Source of the DNA: an uncultured Eubacteriales bacterium
GTDB taxonomy: Bacteria; Bacillota; Clostridia; Oscillospirales; Acutalibacteraceae
Assembly: GCA_934486755.1 (NCBI GenBank)
Contig: CAKSQT010000008.1
Span: 1-43,749, forward strand
Direction of reading: 5' to 3'
Length of the DNA: 43,749 nt
Both the position numbers and the translations under genes were made by a program. The notes beneath the pieces are model-generated. The model was not told the origin of the DNA and made no database searches. It saw nothing but the letters and a program-made list of their open reading frames with translations. Positions 32,833-41,416 of the stretch are shown here, one piece after another (position 1 is the first letter of the stretch; every line of letters starts with the position of its first letter).

Positions 32833-32908
32833 TGGCAGGGGCAGAAGGGATCGAACCCTCGGCACTCGGTTTTGGAGACCGATGCTCTACCAGCTGAGCT
32901 ATACCCCT
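32833..32908 (-). tRNA. tRNA-Trp (CCA)
   Basis: 76 bases with encoded CCA. 7-base acceptor (AGGGGTA with TGCCCCT, one G-T pair), D-arm GCTC/GAGC, anticodon arm TCGGT-CTCCAAA-ACCGA with anticodon CCA, T-arm GAGGG-TTCGATC-CCTTC. Its last 23 bases recur at 28356-28378. It is co-transcribed with the tRNA at 32929. Confidence 0.95.
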
Positions 32909-32928
32909 AAAAACAAAAAACGCTTATT

Positions 32929-33005
32929 TGGTGGGCCATCACGGACTCGAACCGCGGACCGACCGGTTATGAGCCGGTTGCTCTAACCAACTGAGCTAAT
33001 GGCCC
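32929..33005 (-). tRNA. tRNA with CAT anticodon (Met or Ile2)
   Basis: 77 bases with encoded CCA. Acceptor GGGCCAT with ATGGCCC, D-arm GCTC/GAGC, anticodon arm ACCGG-CTCATAA-CCGGT, T-arm GCGGTTCGAGTCCGT region. Anticodon CAT. The anticodon loop CTCATAA is also seen in tRNA-Ile2, whose C is modified by TilS, so elongator Met against Ile2 cannot be settled by eye. It is not an initiator: there is a normal first base pair. Confidence 0.92.
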
Positions 33006-33020
33006 AAATAAGCAAGACTT

Positions 33021-33048
33021 ATTATAACACAAATTGCCGAAAAGTCAA
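33021..33048 (-). promoter_or_regulatory. tRNA operon promoter
   Basis: TTGACT (complement 33043-33048), 16-base spacer, TATAAT (complement 33021-33026), 15 bases before the tRNA 5' end. Confidence 0.75.
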
Positions 33049-33167
33049 TACCGAAAATTAAATTAAATCAAGTTTTTTTATAAGAGTTGAAAAACGGTTA
33101 AAAATTGACCTTAGAACGCTGATTTTGACAGGTTTTCGGAATTAATTAACAACGCTGTAAATTGTTC

Positions 33168-33196
33168 TTGACATTAGAAATCATATATAATAAAAT
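33168..33196 (+). promoter_or_regulatory. GH20 promoter
   Basis: TTGACA (33168-33173), 17-base spacer, TAAAAT (33191-33196), then RBS AGAGGAG. Confidence 0.7.
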
Positions 33197-33220
33197 TACA
33201 CCGAAAGAGGAGTTGAAGTT

Positions 33221-35098
33221 ATGAAAAAAGTAACACTTTATCCTATCCCGAAAAAGGTTAAGATAGACAGCGAAAACTGCTTTAATTTTAATAGGAACGG
33301 TTACATAGCGGTCTGTGACCGCGAGTTTGCGGGCACGGTTATTACCGCCAAGAAAAACAGCGTTATAAAAGGCAATGTTGCAATCGGAAGACGGACATCA
33401 AAAGCGGATATAACGGTGAAAAGAGATCATGCAATTGCAGAGGAAGGCTACCGTATTGAAATCGGGGAGAACGGTGTTATTATTTCTGCGTCCTATGAGG
33501 CTGGGGTGTTTTATGCCTTTAAAACCTTAATTCAGCTTGTAAATCAGTTCGGCGCAAGACTGCCGTATACTGAAATTGAGGATAAACCGTATTTCAAAAT
33601 ACGCGGATATTTGTTTGATATTTCAAGGGACAAAATTCCCACCCTTGACACACTTAAAGAAAAGGTTGATATGCTTGCCGACCTCAAAATAAACCATCTT
33701 GAACTTTATATTGAGGGGGCGCCGTTCAGCTATAATAATTATGAGGATATGTGGCAGGGCGCCGACCCGATTACGGGCGAGGATATATTGGAGCTTGACC
33801 GCTACTGCAAGGAGCGTTTTATTGAGCTTGTTCCTACCCAAAACACCTTCGGACACATGGGCAAATGGCTGTTTGACGGCGGATATTCTAACCTTGCGGA
33901 ATGTCCGAACGGATTTATAAATAAAGACGGCGGCTTTGTGCCGTGGCCGATGTGCCTTGATCCTAACGATCTCGAAGCTTTCAAGCTCGTGACCGACACA
34001 TCAGACGATCTGCTTAATTATTTTTCGTCCGACAAATTTAACGTCTGCTGTGATGAAACGCTTGAACTCGGACTCGGAAAAAGCAAGTCGGAATGTGCGG
34101 AAAAAGGAATCGGCAGGGTATATCTTGATTATTTGATGAAGCTATATAATTATTGCAAGTCAAAGGGCAAAAAGATGCTTTTCTGGGCAGATATTATTAA
34201 CGAATATCCAGAGCTTGTTGCGGAGTTCCCGAAAGATGTTCTCGTGCTTAATTGGGGTTACTATAATGATTTGCCGAAAGAATCAAGCTGCGAGAACTTT
34301 GAGAAAAACGGAATACCTTACTGCGTTTGCCCGGGAACGGCTATTTGGAATACCGTAACGGGCAACACGGTTCAGGCGTTTGATAATATCAAAACAACGG
34401 TTATGAAGGGCGTCCGCCACGGTGCCAAGGGCGTTATAAACACCGAATGGGGCGATTGCGGACATCTTCAAGGCAACTATTCAGCCTTGCCCGCCGCCGT
34501 ATACGGCGCTATGATGAGCTGGCAGCCCGAAATAAATGCCGATGCCGATATTGCCGATGTAATAAACCGAATGCTTGGCGACAGCACCGAAGAAATCGGC
34601 TCTTTGCTTATTGAAGCAGGCAAGTATGACGTGCTTGAAAAGGTGCATCAGGAAAACATTACATTTTCGTTCAGACTTTTGAGGAATAACCTCACCGAAA
34701 CCGATTCTGTAAAGGAATGCGAGCATTCCGATTTTGATAAGGTTGAAGGGTATATTGATACGCTTTTAGAGAGGGCATACGGTGCGTCGGATAGTTTTTA
34801 CGACGGACAATTGATTGTTTCCGAGCTTATTACGGGTCTGCGCGCAATAAAGCTGGCTCAGGAGATAGGACATTTCAAGATTTACCTGCGTGACGGAGAC
34901 GCCGCAAAGGTCAAAGAATACGGTCTTAAAATACGTAACGGCTACAACGCCGTTATAAACGGCATAACCGACGGTTGGATGAAGAAAAACAAGGTTTCCA
35001 ATATGCACGGTGCGTTGAGACCGTTTGTGGACAACCGAAACGCCGCCCAACAGGCGTTCACTCCCGACAACAAAAAAGAGGACGTAATTCAGTATTAA
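33221..35098 (+). CDS. GH20 beta-N-acetylhexosaminidase
   Basis: 625-residue glycoside hydrolase family 20 enzyme. N-terminal GH20b-like sandwich (ISASYEAGVFYAFKTLIQL, about 90-110), then the catalytic barrel beginning KIRGYLFDISRDKIPTLDTL (about 127). The catalytic Asp-Glu pair is in FNVCCDETLELGLGKS (about 272-287), with the substrate-binding Trp in VLNWGYY (about 345). A C-terminal helical region of about 150 residues follows. No signal peptide, so it is cytoplasmic and would remove terminal GlcNAc or GalNAc from imported oligosaccharides such as mucin or chito-oligomers. RBS GAGGAG. Its neighbour is a sialate esterase-like gene with its own promoter. Confidence 0.92.
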   Translation: MKKVTLYPIPKKVKIDSENCFNFNRNGYIAVCDREFAGTVITAKKNSVIKGNVAIGRRTSKADITVKRDHAIAEEGYRIEIGENGVIISASYEAGVFYAFKTLIQLVNQFGARLPYTEIEDKPYFKIRGYLFDISRDKIPTLDTLKEKVDMLADLKINHLELYIEGAPFSYNNYEDMWQGADPITGEDILELDRYCKERFIELVPTQNTFGHMGKWLFDGGYSNLAECPNGFINKDGGFVPWPMCLDPNDLEAFKLVTDTSDDLLNYFSSDKFNVCCDETLELGLGKSKSECAEKGIGRVYLDYLMKLYNYCKSKGKKMLFWADIINEYPELVAEFPKDVLVLNWGYYNDLPKESSCENFEKNGIPYCVCPGTAIWNTVTGNTVQAFDNIKTTVMKGVRHGAKGVINTEWGDCGHLQGNYSALPAAVYGAMMSWQPEINADADIADVINRMLGDSTEEIGSLLIEAGKYDVLEKVHQENITFSFRLLRNNLTETDSVKECEHSDFDKVEGYIDTLLERAYGASDSFYDGQLIVSELITGLRAIKLAQEIGHFKIYLRDGDAAKVKEYGLKIRNGYNAVINGITDGWMKKNKVSNMHGALRPFVDNRNAAQQAFTPDNKKEDVIQY

Positions 35099-35106
35099 AA
35101 TTAAGG

Positions 35107-35134
35107 GAAAGCAGGGTATATATGCTCTGCTTTT
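35107..35134 (+). terminator. possible terminator of GH20
   Basis: 8-base stem GAAAGCAG/CTGCTTTT (one G-T) at 35107-35114 with 35127-35134, with a T-rich end. Weak. Confidence 0.45.
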
Positions 35135-35136
35135 CG

Positions 35137-35165
35137 TTGACTTTTGAGGGTTTTCATTATAAAAT
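35137..35165 (+). promoter_or_regulatory. promoter of the sialate esterase-like gene
   Basis: TTGACT (35137-35142), 17-base spacer, TAAAAT (35160-35165). Shows that GH20 and the esterase are separately initiated. Confidence 0.65.
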
Positions 35166-35203
35166 GATTAAAAAGATTAAAAAGATTTTGGGGTGCTTAG
35201 AGT

Positions 35204-36565
35204 ATGCAGGTTGTAATAACAAAAGGTCCGCAAACTTATCAGGTTTTTCAGCAGGAAAACGGCTGTGCAAATGTTCATATAGAAGGGGAAATTGCTGATA
35301 TAACCGAGGAATTCAACTCGGAAAAGGCGCGCGCCTTGGTGCTTGTTTCTTACGAAAATTCAGGCTCGCTTGCGCTTAAACCGATTTTTGCGAAAATCGG
35401 CGGCGGCTTGGATTGGCAAGCTGATTTTGAATTGAAAACAGGTGGTCCTTATACCATAAGCGTTTGCGTCAGAAGCGGCGAAGTCGGATTTTCACCTATG
35501 GCATACATAAAGCATATAGGCGTAGGCGACGTATTCCTTGTGACGGGGCAGAGCAACGGTTCGGGCACCTGCTTCACGACCCGTTCGGAAAAGGTAAGTG
35601 GAAATGTAAGTATGTTCGGACTTGACGGTAAATGGAAAATCGCGTCACACCCGTTGCATGACCAAACGGGTACCGAGTACAGCGAATACAGATTGCAGAC
35701 ATACTATTCGCCTTGGCTTAAATTTGCTGAAATTCTCTCGGATACGTTGGGTTATCCGATTGGTTTGATACCCGCTTCACGTGGCGGCGTGCCTATATCG
35801 TATTTTGACGAAATGCAGGACGGGCGCCTATTCAAAAATATAAGAAGTATTTATAAGAAGTCGGGAACAGGGTTAAAAGGTATTATATGGTATCAGGGCG
35901 AAACAGACGTCGGAAGCACGACCTACAAAGAGCAGTTCAGCCGTCTTTGCGGACAGTTTGAGGATATGCTCGGGAAAACGGCTCCGATATTTACCGTTCA
36001 GATAAACAAGCAGCTGTACGTTCCGCCTGCTCAGACGGTGGCTTTTCATTCAAAGAAGTGGGCAGAGTTCAGGGAAATACAGCGTCAGATAATGTGCGAA
36101 AACGACAATGTTTATATGATACCCGTGCTTGACCTTAATGTCGGCGATACTATACATAATACATACTATTCAGATGTCGCCATTGCAAACCGCATGGCAG
36201 ATATGGTTCTTTCAAAGCTGTATTCAAGGGTCGAGGTATGCGAGTCGCCTAATATATACAATGCTGTTGCGGAAAGCGACGGAAGCGTTACGCTGTATTT
36301 TAAAAACATAGTCGATTCGATAACCGCCGAACACGCGCATTTCAGCCTTTTGCCGTTTGTTATGTATGACGGTGAAAATGCGTTTAACCTGACGGGTTAC
36401 GAATGTCCCGTCAATAACACAATAAAACTGAAATTTTCCGCACCTGCCAAAGCGGGATTTAAGGTCGGCTGCTCGGCGGGAAACCCGTTGTGTCTATTCC
36501 CGTATGATTTAATTACCCGTCTGCCGATAATACCGTTTGAAGATTTTGAGTTGTCGGAACGGTAG
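35204..36565 (+). CDS. Sialate O-acetylesterase-like SGNH hydrolase
   Basis: 453-residue protein with the SASA/SGNH fold. The nucleophile block is VTGQSNGSG (about residue 115), the GLIPASRGGVP segment about 185 is the glycine block, IIWYQGETDVG (about 225) is the oxyanion N block, and the terminal Asp/His pair may lie in IHNTYYSDVAIANRMA (about 318). A C-terminal beta-sandwich of about 100 residues completes it. No signal peptide. It would deacetylate sialic acids or other glycans, matching the GH20 next door. Followed 49 bases later by an MFS transporter, probably co-transcribed. Confidence 0.85.
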   Translation: MQVVITKGPQTYQVFQQENGCANVHIEGEIADITEEFNSEKARALVLVSYENSGSLALKPIFAKIGGGLDWQADFELKTGGPYTISVCVRSGEVGFSPMAYIKHIGVGDVFLVTGQSNGSGTCFTTRSEKVSGNVSMFGLDGKWKIASHPLHDQTGTEYSEYRLQTYYSPWLKFAEILSDTLGYPIGLIPASRGGVPISYFDEMQDGRLFKNIRSIYKKSGTGLKGIIWYQGETDVGSTTYKEQFSRLCGQFEDMLGKTAPIFTVQINKQLYVPPAQTVAFHSKKWAEFREIQRQIMCENDNVYMIPVLDLNVGDTIHNTYYSDVAIANRMADMVLSKLYSRVEVCESPNIYNAVAESDGSVTLYFKNIVDSITAEHAHFSLLPFVMYDGENAFNLTGYECPVNNTIKLKFSAPAKAGFKVGCSAGNPLCLFPYDLITRLPIIPFEDFELSER

Positions 36566-36614
36566 TGTGACAGGTTCACTAAATATATCTCTTTCCAAAT
36601 AGGAGGGTATTTAG

Positions 36615-37769
36615 TTGTATTCATTTTTACTTGCACTTATATATATAGCTTTTATCAGCCTTGGACTGCCCGATTCGCTTTTAGGCTCGGGCTGGCCTGC
36701 AATGTATGCCGAGCTTCGTGTGCCTGTGTCCTTTATGGGCATTGTTTCTATGGTGATTTCGGGCGGCACTATTGTTTCAAGCCTGTTTTCCGACAGGCTT
36801 ACCCGCAAATTCGGCACAAGGATAGTAACCGTTGCAAGCGTATTTCTTACCGTTATAGCATTGTTCGGTTTTTCGTTCTCAAACCGTTTTGTTATGTTGG
36901 TGATATTCGCCGTTCCTTACGGTCTCGGTGCAGGCGCTATCGACGCCGCGCTTAATAATTATGTTGCCCTGCACTACAAGGCCCGACATATGAGTTGGCT
37001 GCATTGCTTTTGGGGCGTAGGCACAATAGTCAGTCCGTTTATAATGAGCTATGCGCTGGCAAACCGCACTTGGAACAGCGGCTACCGAATCGTTGGTCTG
37101 ATACAGCTTGCAATAGCAATTCTTTTGCTCGTTACGCTCCCTGTATGGAAGGTCAACAAAACGGCGGCGGAGGACAGCTCAAAGAGCATAGGTCTTATCG
37201 GTGCGCTTAAAATCAAGGGAGTTCCGTTTCTTTTAATAGGATTTTTCGCATATTGCGCCGCAGAGGCGACGGCTATGCAGTGGGCAAGCACATATTTTGT
37301 AAAGGTAAAGGGCATTTCGACAGAGCGCGCCGCGAGCTTTGCCGCGCTGTTTTATATCGGTATCACCGTCGGCAGATTTATCAGCGGATTTATTACAGAT
37401 AAGTTAGGGGATCGCAGGACGATTCTTTTGGGTACGGCAATTCTTTTGTGCGGCATAATCGTGCTGTTTATTCCCACCGATTCTTATGCTGCCGCATTTG
37501 CCGCCTTTCTTGTAATAGGCTTCGGGTGCGCGCCGATATATCCTTGCATTATCCATTCTACGCCCGATAATTTCGGCGCGGAAAATTCGGGCGCAATAAT
37601 CGGTATACAAATGGCAAGCGCCTATGTCGGCTCAACATTTATTCCGCCTATTTTCGGACTTATCGGCAACGCAATCGGTTTTTCGTTTATGCCGCTGTAT
37701 CTGCTATGCTTTTTTGGACTGATGATAATAATGGTTGAATCAACATTCCGCGTTACGGGGAGGAAATAA
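36615..37769 (+). CDS. MFS transporter
   Basis: 384-residue, 12-helix major facilitator protein. The N half holds GLPDSLLGSGWPAM (about 16) and the loop 2-3 motif SDRLTRKFGTR (about 57). The C half repeats it as TDKLGDRRTI (about 260). Starts with TTG at 36615 because AGGAGGG lies 7 bases upstream; no ATG is near. The GLPDSLLGSG type is frequent in gut Clostridia and resembles the fucose-permease branch of the family. Substrate unknown, but it follows the sialate esterase, so a sugar is likely. Confidence 0.85.
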   Translation: MYSFLLALIYIAFISLGLPDSLLGSGWPAMYAELRVPVSFMGIVSMVISGGTIVSSLFSDRLTRKFGTRIVTVASVFLTVIALFGFSFSNRFVMLVIFAVPYGLGAGAIDAALNNYVALHYKARHMSWLHCFWGVGTIVSPFIMSYALANRTWNSGYRIVGLIQLAIAILLLVTLPVWKVNKTAAEDSSKSIGLIGALKIKGVPFLLIGFFAYCAAEATAMQWASTYFVKVKGISTERAASFAALFYIGITVGRFISGFITDKLGDRRTILLGTAILLCGIIVLFIPTDSYAAAFAAFLVIGFGCAPIYPCIIHSTPDNFGAENSGAIIGIQMASAYVGSTFIPPIFGLIGNAIGFSFMPLYLLCFFGLMIIMVESTFRVTGRK

Positions 37770-37773
37770 AATT

Positions 37774-38094
37774 ATGGCTTCAAGCAAAGAGTATTTGGAA
37801 TTTGTATTAGAACAGTTGTCTGACTTAGAAGATATCACCTACCGCGCTATGATGGGCGAATATATTATCTATTACCGCGGCAAGATAGTCGGCGGTATTT
37901 ATGACGACAGACTGCTTGTCAAACCCACAAAGTCCGCGGTTTCCTATATGCCGAACGCCGTTTACGAATTGCCTTATGACGGGGCAAAGGAAATGTTGCT
38001 TGCGGAAGATGTTGACAACAAAGATTTTTTGACTGGTCTGTTCCGCGCAATGTATGACGAACTGCCTGTCCCGAAACCAAAAAAGAAAAAATAG
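37774..38094 (+). CDS. TfoX N-terminal domain protein
   Basis: 106-residue protein with the TfoX_N fold: RAMMGEYIIYYRGKIVGGIYDDRLLVKPT about residues 23-52. The C-terminus ends in a lysine tail. TfoX was named for competence regulation in Gammaproteobacteria, but this stand-alone domain is common in Firmicutes with no proven function. RBS GGGGAGG. It begins 4 bases after the MFS stop, so it shares that transcript. Confidence 0.85.
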   Translation: MASSKEYLEFVLEQLSDLEDITYRAMMGEYIIYYRGKIVGGIYDDRLLVKPTKSAVSYMPNAVYELPYDGAKEMLLAEDVDNKDFLTGLFRAMYDELPVPKPKKKK

Positions 38095-38189
38095 TCGGTT
38101 TTGTATTTTCATAACACCCGAAAGCAAGAAAAATCAAGAAAAGCCGTTCGCGTTTCGATAGAATGTAATCACAGAAAGGGAGCGAATGA

Positions 38190-39065
38190 ATGGATTGGAT
38201 ACAGGGAATACAACGTGCGATTGATTATGTCGAGGCGCATATCACCGAGGAAATCGACTTTGAGGAAGCGGCGAAACAGGCATATTCTTCTTCGTTTCAC
38301 TTCCAAAGGGTGTTCGGTATCCTGTGCGGTATGCCGCTTGGCGACTATATCCGTATGCGCAGGCTTTCGCTTGCGGGGGAGGAGCTGTCAAAAGGAGACG
38401 CTAAAATCATTGATATAGCGCTTAAATACGGATACGACACCCCAGAGAGCTTTTCCCGAGCCTTTACCCGATTTCACGGCATTGCGCCGAGCGAAGCCAA
38501 ACACAGCGGCAATGTCAAAATATTTACTCCCCTGTCTGTAAAACTAACTCTGACAGGAGGAAATAAAATGAATTACAGAATTGAAAAAAGAGACGCGTTT
38601 CAGGTGGTTTGCAAAAGAAAAAGAGTGGGCAAACCGCAGTCGGCTAATGCCACCGAGGATATTACAGCAATGTGGCGGGAGTTCGGCGCCGACGGAACAA
38701 TGGAACGGCTGATTGCCTGCCTGCCGAAGAACCCCGTTATGAAAGGTTTGCTCGGTATTTGCTTTTCCTCGGAGCTTGATTCAAAGCAATTTCCTTACGG
38801 AATCGGCGTTGAGTACGACGGAAGACAGGTTGACAGCGATTTTGAGGTCGTTACAATTCCTGTGAACACATACGCGGTGTTCACAAGCAAAGGTAAAATG
38901 CCCGACGCGTTTATCGACACCTATCACAGAATAGTCACCGAGTTCTTTCCGCAAAGCTCGCAGTATGAGTATGCCGAAAACGTTGAGTTTGAGGTTTATT
39001 CTTCTGCAAACACCGACGACCCGAATTACAGCTGTGAAATTTGGATTGCCGTGAAAGAAAAATAA
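38190..39065 (+). CDS. AraC-type regulator with GyrI-like effector domain
   Basis: 291-residue regulator of the Rob/BltR kind. N-terminal AraC HTH domain (residues 1-105: EEAAKQAYSSSFHFQRVFG and IALKYGYDTPESFSRAFTRFHG), then a GyrI/AraC_E_bind ligand domain (about 125-290, beginning NYRIEKRDAFQVV and ending SCEIWIAVKE). Such proteins sense amphiphilic or drug-like molecules. RBS AAAGGGAG. Monocistronic, ending in a hairpin near 39077-39112. Confidence 0.9.
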   Translation: MDWIQGIQRAIDYVEAHITEEIDFEEAAKQAYSSSFHFQRVFGILCGMPLGDYIRMRRLSLAGEELSKGDAKIIDIALKYGYDTPESFSRAFTRFHGIAPSEAKHSGNVKIFTPLSVKLTLTGGNKMNYRIEKRDAFQVVCKRKRVGKPQSANATEDITAMWREFGADGTMERLIACLPKNPVMKGLLGICFSSELDSKQFPYGIGVEYDGRQVDSDFEVVTIPVNTYAVFTSKGKMPDAFIDTYHRIVTEFFPQSSQYEYAENVEFEVYSSANTDDPNYSCEIWIAVKEK

Positions 39066-39076
39066 TACTAAAAATC

Positions 39077-39112
39077 ATAAAATCTCGTACTTGTTTTTAA
39101 GGTGCGGGATTT
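39077..39112. terminator. terminator between AraC-GyrI and cupin genes
   Basis: 12-base stem with two G-T pairs, AAAATCTCGTAC with GTGCGGGATTTT, roughly 39077-39112, lying between convergent genes. Confidence 0.65.
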
Positions 39113-39132
39113 TCGTGCTTCGGTATAAAATG

Positions 39133-39486
39133 TTAATATACTACCGCGTCGTCTGCTGTGAAACCGCCGAGAGAGTTTTCCTTTGTCTGAATACATACAA
39201 AGGTCATTCCCTCATCGCAGGAAGCCGAAAACTGGCGTTTTGCCGCAGGCTTTATTTTAACCCAATCGCCCGCGGTGAGCGCAATTTCCTCGCCGTCAAT
39301 AACAACCCTTCCCTTGCCTGAAATTATACCGTAAATTTCTTCGTTTTGCTTATGCGAATGAACAAACGGAACGCCTGCGCCTGCGGGGAGCTGATTTATG
39401 CTGATTTCCGCTCCTGTCAGACCGAGTGCTTCGTGAAGCTCGGCTCTGCCTTCGTTTTCTATGTTTGTCTTTGTGTAGTTTTTCAT
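39133..39486 (-). CDS. Small cupin-domain protein
   Basis: 117 residues, one conserved beta-barrel. Cupin motif 1 with its metal-binding His/Glu residues is HSHKQNEEIYGIISGKG (about 43-59); motif 2 follows with DWVKIKPAAKRQF. Single-domain cupins of this type bind a metal and may be isomerases or sensors. Start at 39486 chosen for GGAGGTAAT; a longer start at 39501 lacks that spacing. Divergent from the HxlR gene, which is the usual pairing with a regulated oxidative or electrophile stress gene. Confidence 0.85.
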   Translation of the reverse strand: MKNYTKTNIENEGRAELHEALGLTGAEISINQLPAGAGVPFVHSHKQNEEIYGIISGKGRVVIDGEEIALTAGDWVKIKPAAKRQFSASCDEGMTFVCIQTKENSLGGFTADDAVVY

Positions 39487-39632
39487 TGTTATTACCTCCA
39501 AACTTTCGGCAAATTTCCTTTGCCTGTTATTAGGTTATCACGGCGCACATTCAAAAACAAGTACGCACTTTTTTATAACTGTATACTTTTTTCATTATGT
39601 GTAGTATAATGTGAATATGAGGTGATGAAACC

Positions 39633-39962
39633 GTGAAAACAAAAAGTGAATTACCTGCCTGTCCTGTGGCTACCGCCGTATCCCTGATAGGCGGGAAATG
39701 GAAGCTGTTGATTCTTCGCAATCTTAAAGCGCGAGCGTGGAGATTTAACGAACTGCAACGCGATTTGGACGGAATTTCCCAAAAGGTGCTTACCGACAGT
39801 CTGCGCCAGATGATAGACGACGGGCTTGCGTACCGCCGCGATTATAAGGAAATGCCGCCGAAGGTGGAATACGGGCTTACCGACCTTGGCAGACAGATGC
39901 TGCCTATAATCGACGCCCTTGCGGACTTCGGCAACTATTATAAATCGATTTTAAAGCAGTAG
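39633..39962 (+). CDS. HxlR-family transcriptional regulator
   Basis: 109-residue winged-helix protein with the HxlR signature: an N-terminal Cys (CPVATAVSLIGGKWKLLILRNL, about 10-31), RFNELQRDLDGISQKVLTDSLRQM and a C-terminal wing with YGLTDLGRQMLPIIDAL. The family usually senses formaldehyde, redox or electrophiles through the N-terminal Cys. GTG start with GAGGTGAT upstream. Divergent from the cupin gene and probably its regulator. Confidence 0.92.
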   Translation: MKTKSELPACPVATAVSLIGGKWKLLILRNLKARAWRFNELQRDLDGISQKVLTDSLRQMIDDGLAYRRDYKEMPPKVEYGLTDLGRQMLPIIDALADFGNYYKSILKQ

Positions 39963-39971
39963 GTGATTTTA

Positions 39972-40249
39972 TGAAGTTTACGGCCTTGTTTTAGTAGTGA
40001 TCATTATGATACCGAATATAGTGTTCGCAATGAAATGCAAGGACGGGTTTGAGAACAAGTGGGAGAATAAAGCTGTCGAAATCATGGAACAAATAGGGCG
40101 CTTCGGCTGTTTTACGTTTATGATTTTTAACATTCCGAATACATATTTCGGTTGTCGTCTGCTTTGCGGCGTTTTTTGCAGGCGATATATACGGATTTAT
40201 CAATTGGCGGAAAATGAAGATAAGGCAGAGTGCAAAAGCTGCGGAATAA
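39972..40249 (+). pseudogene. Broken small membrane protein gene
   Basis: AGGTGAT RBS and ATG at 39972 give MKFTA... then a stop at once. One frame over, a clean hydrophobic continuation reads LVLVVIIMIPNIVFAMKCKDGFENKWENKAVEIMEQ and on to IPNTYFG near 40150. In the third frame VVVCFAAFFAGDIYGFINWRKM ends in a TAA at 40247. So one membrane protein, similar to small Clostridial ones with no clear name, is broken by two frame changes and perhaps a deletion. No function is expected. Confidence 0.65.
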
Positions 40250-40255
40250 CAACAA

Positions 40256-40775
40256 TTATAGGTGATTTTTGATTGAATTTGTGTTAATATAAGTATTATC
40301 AACATCGGCGGAGAGTTTTTTGATTATTTCCAGAATAACGTCGGTCACGGTATCAAACGAAGCCGAGAAACTGCCCATAAAGTATTCTACGACAACGTCA
40401 ACACAGGCGCTTGAAATAAAGCACACCTGCACCTGCCGTATTTCGGGAACTGCGGAAAACGGCAAACGCGCAATGTTTTCGGTGATTTGTTTGGCAACCG
40501 TTTTTTTCAGTTTTTCTACAAATAGTCTCGGCGAGGACGCCTTGATTACCATACGGTAGCTTTCTTCGTTTTCTTTAAGAAAATCTATTATACCCTTGGT
40601 GTAGTATTCAAAATCAAACGCTGTTGATGTATCAGCTTTTCCTAGCCGTGAAAACGCGTCGGAAAGCTGTTCTGTCAGCTCATTTTCAAATTCCTCGGCA
40701 ACCGAATATATATCGTCGTAGTGATAGTAAAAGGTGGTTTTGGATATATCGGCGCGCTCCGCCAGCGAGAGCTTG
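40256..40775 (-). pseudogene. TetR-family regulator lacking its N-terminus
   Basis: C-terminal part of a TetR regulator. The end of the DNA-binding HTH (SLAERADISKTTFYYHYDDIYSVAEEF) and the whole ligand domain are present, but the first about 25-30 residues are missing. Upstream of about 40770 the sequence is the antisense of a LysR gene. A TTG at 40807 could start translation but has no RBS. The stop overlaps the region of the preceding pseudogene's 3' end. Confidence 0.7.
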
Positions 40776-41416
40776 ACGGCTATATTAACGAGATAAAAGG
40801 TATCCAAACGGGCTTAGTCAGAATAGGCACGTTTGCAAGCACGGCGATAAACCTGCTGCCCGATGTCTTTTCGGAATTCCAAAATGATTATCCCGATATT
40901 GAGTGTGAAATGCTGCTGGGGGATTATGACGAGGTGGAACGGTGGATAGAAGAGGGACGTGTAGACTGCGGAATGGTCAGACTTAAAAACAATCCCGATT
41001 TAGATGCCGTTTTGTTGATCGAGGACGAATACAAGGCGGTATTGCCCATTGACCATACGCTTGCGAAAGGCAAAACCGTCAGGGTAGAGGACTTGAACGG
41101 ACAGCTGTTTTTGCTTTTGGAGCGTGGAGGAAAAACCGAGGTCACCGAGTTGCTTGAAAAGAACCGTGTGCGCCCCAATATAAGGTTTACGACGTGGGAG
41201 GATTTTGCCATTATGTCAATGGCGGAAAAGGGGCTTGGGATAGGAATTTTACCGTCCTTTATTTTAAAAAGGATACCTTACCGCGTGGAAATCAGACCCC
41301 TCGAACCGCCGTATTACCGAAAGATAGGTCTTGCGGTAAAGAATAAGGAACGTTTAACCCCCGCAACGGAAATGTTTATAAAATATCTTAAAAAACAGGG
41401 AAGAAAAGGATCATGA
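40766..41416 (+). pseudogene. LysR-family regulator lacking its HTH
   Basis: About 216 residues of LysR effector domain: RELDGYINEIKGIQTGLVRIGTF, then both lobes (LLPDVFSEFQNDYP, SMAEKGLGIGILPSFIL). The N-terminal winged helix of about 85 residues is absent. The homology begins around 40766, where it abuts the truncated TetR gene in head-to-head orientation. No RBS. Its stop overlaps the start of the next gene (ATGA), which suggests the old operon with the hydrolase. Confidence 0.7.
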
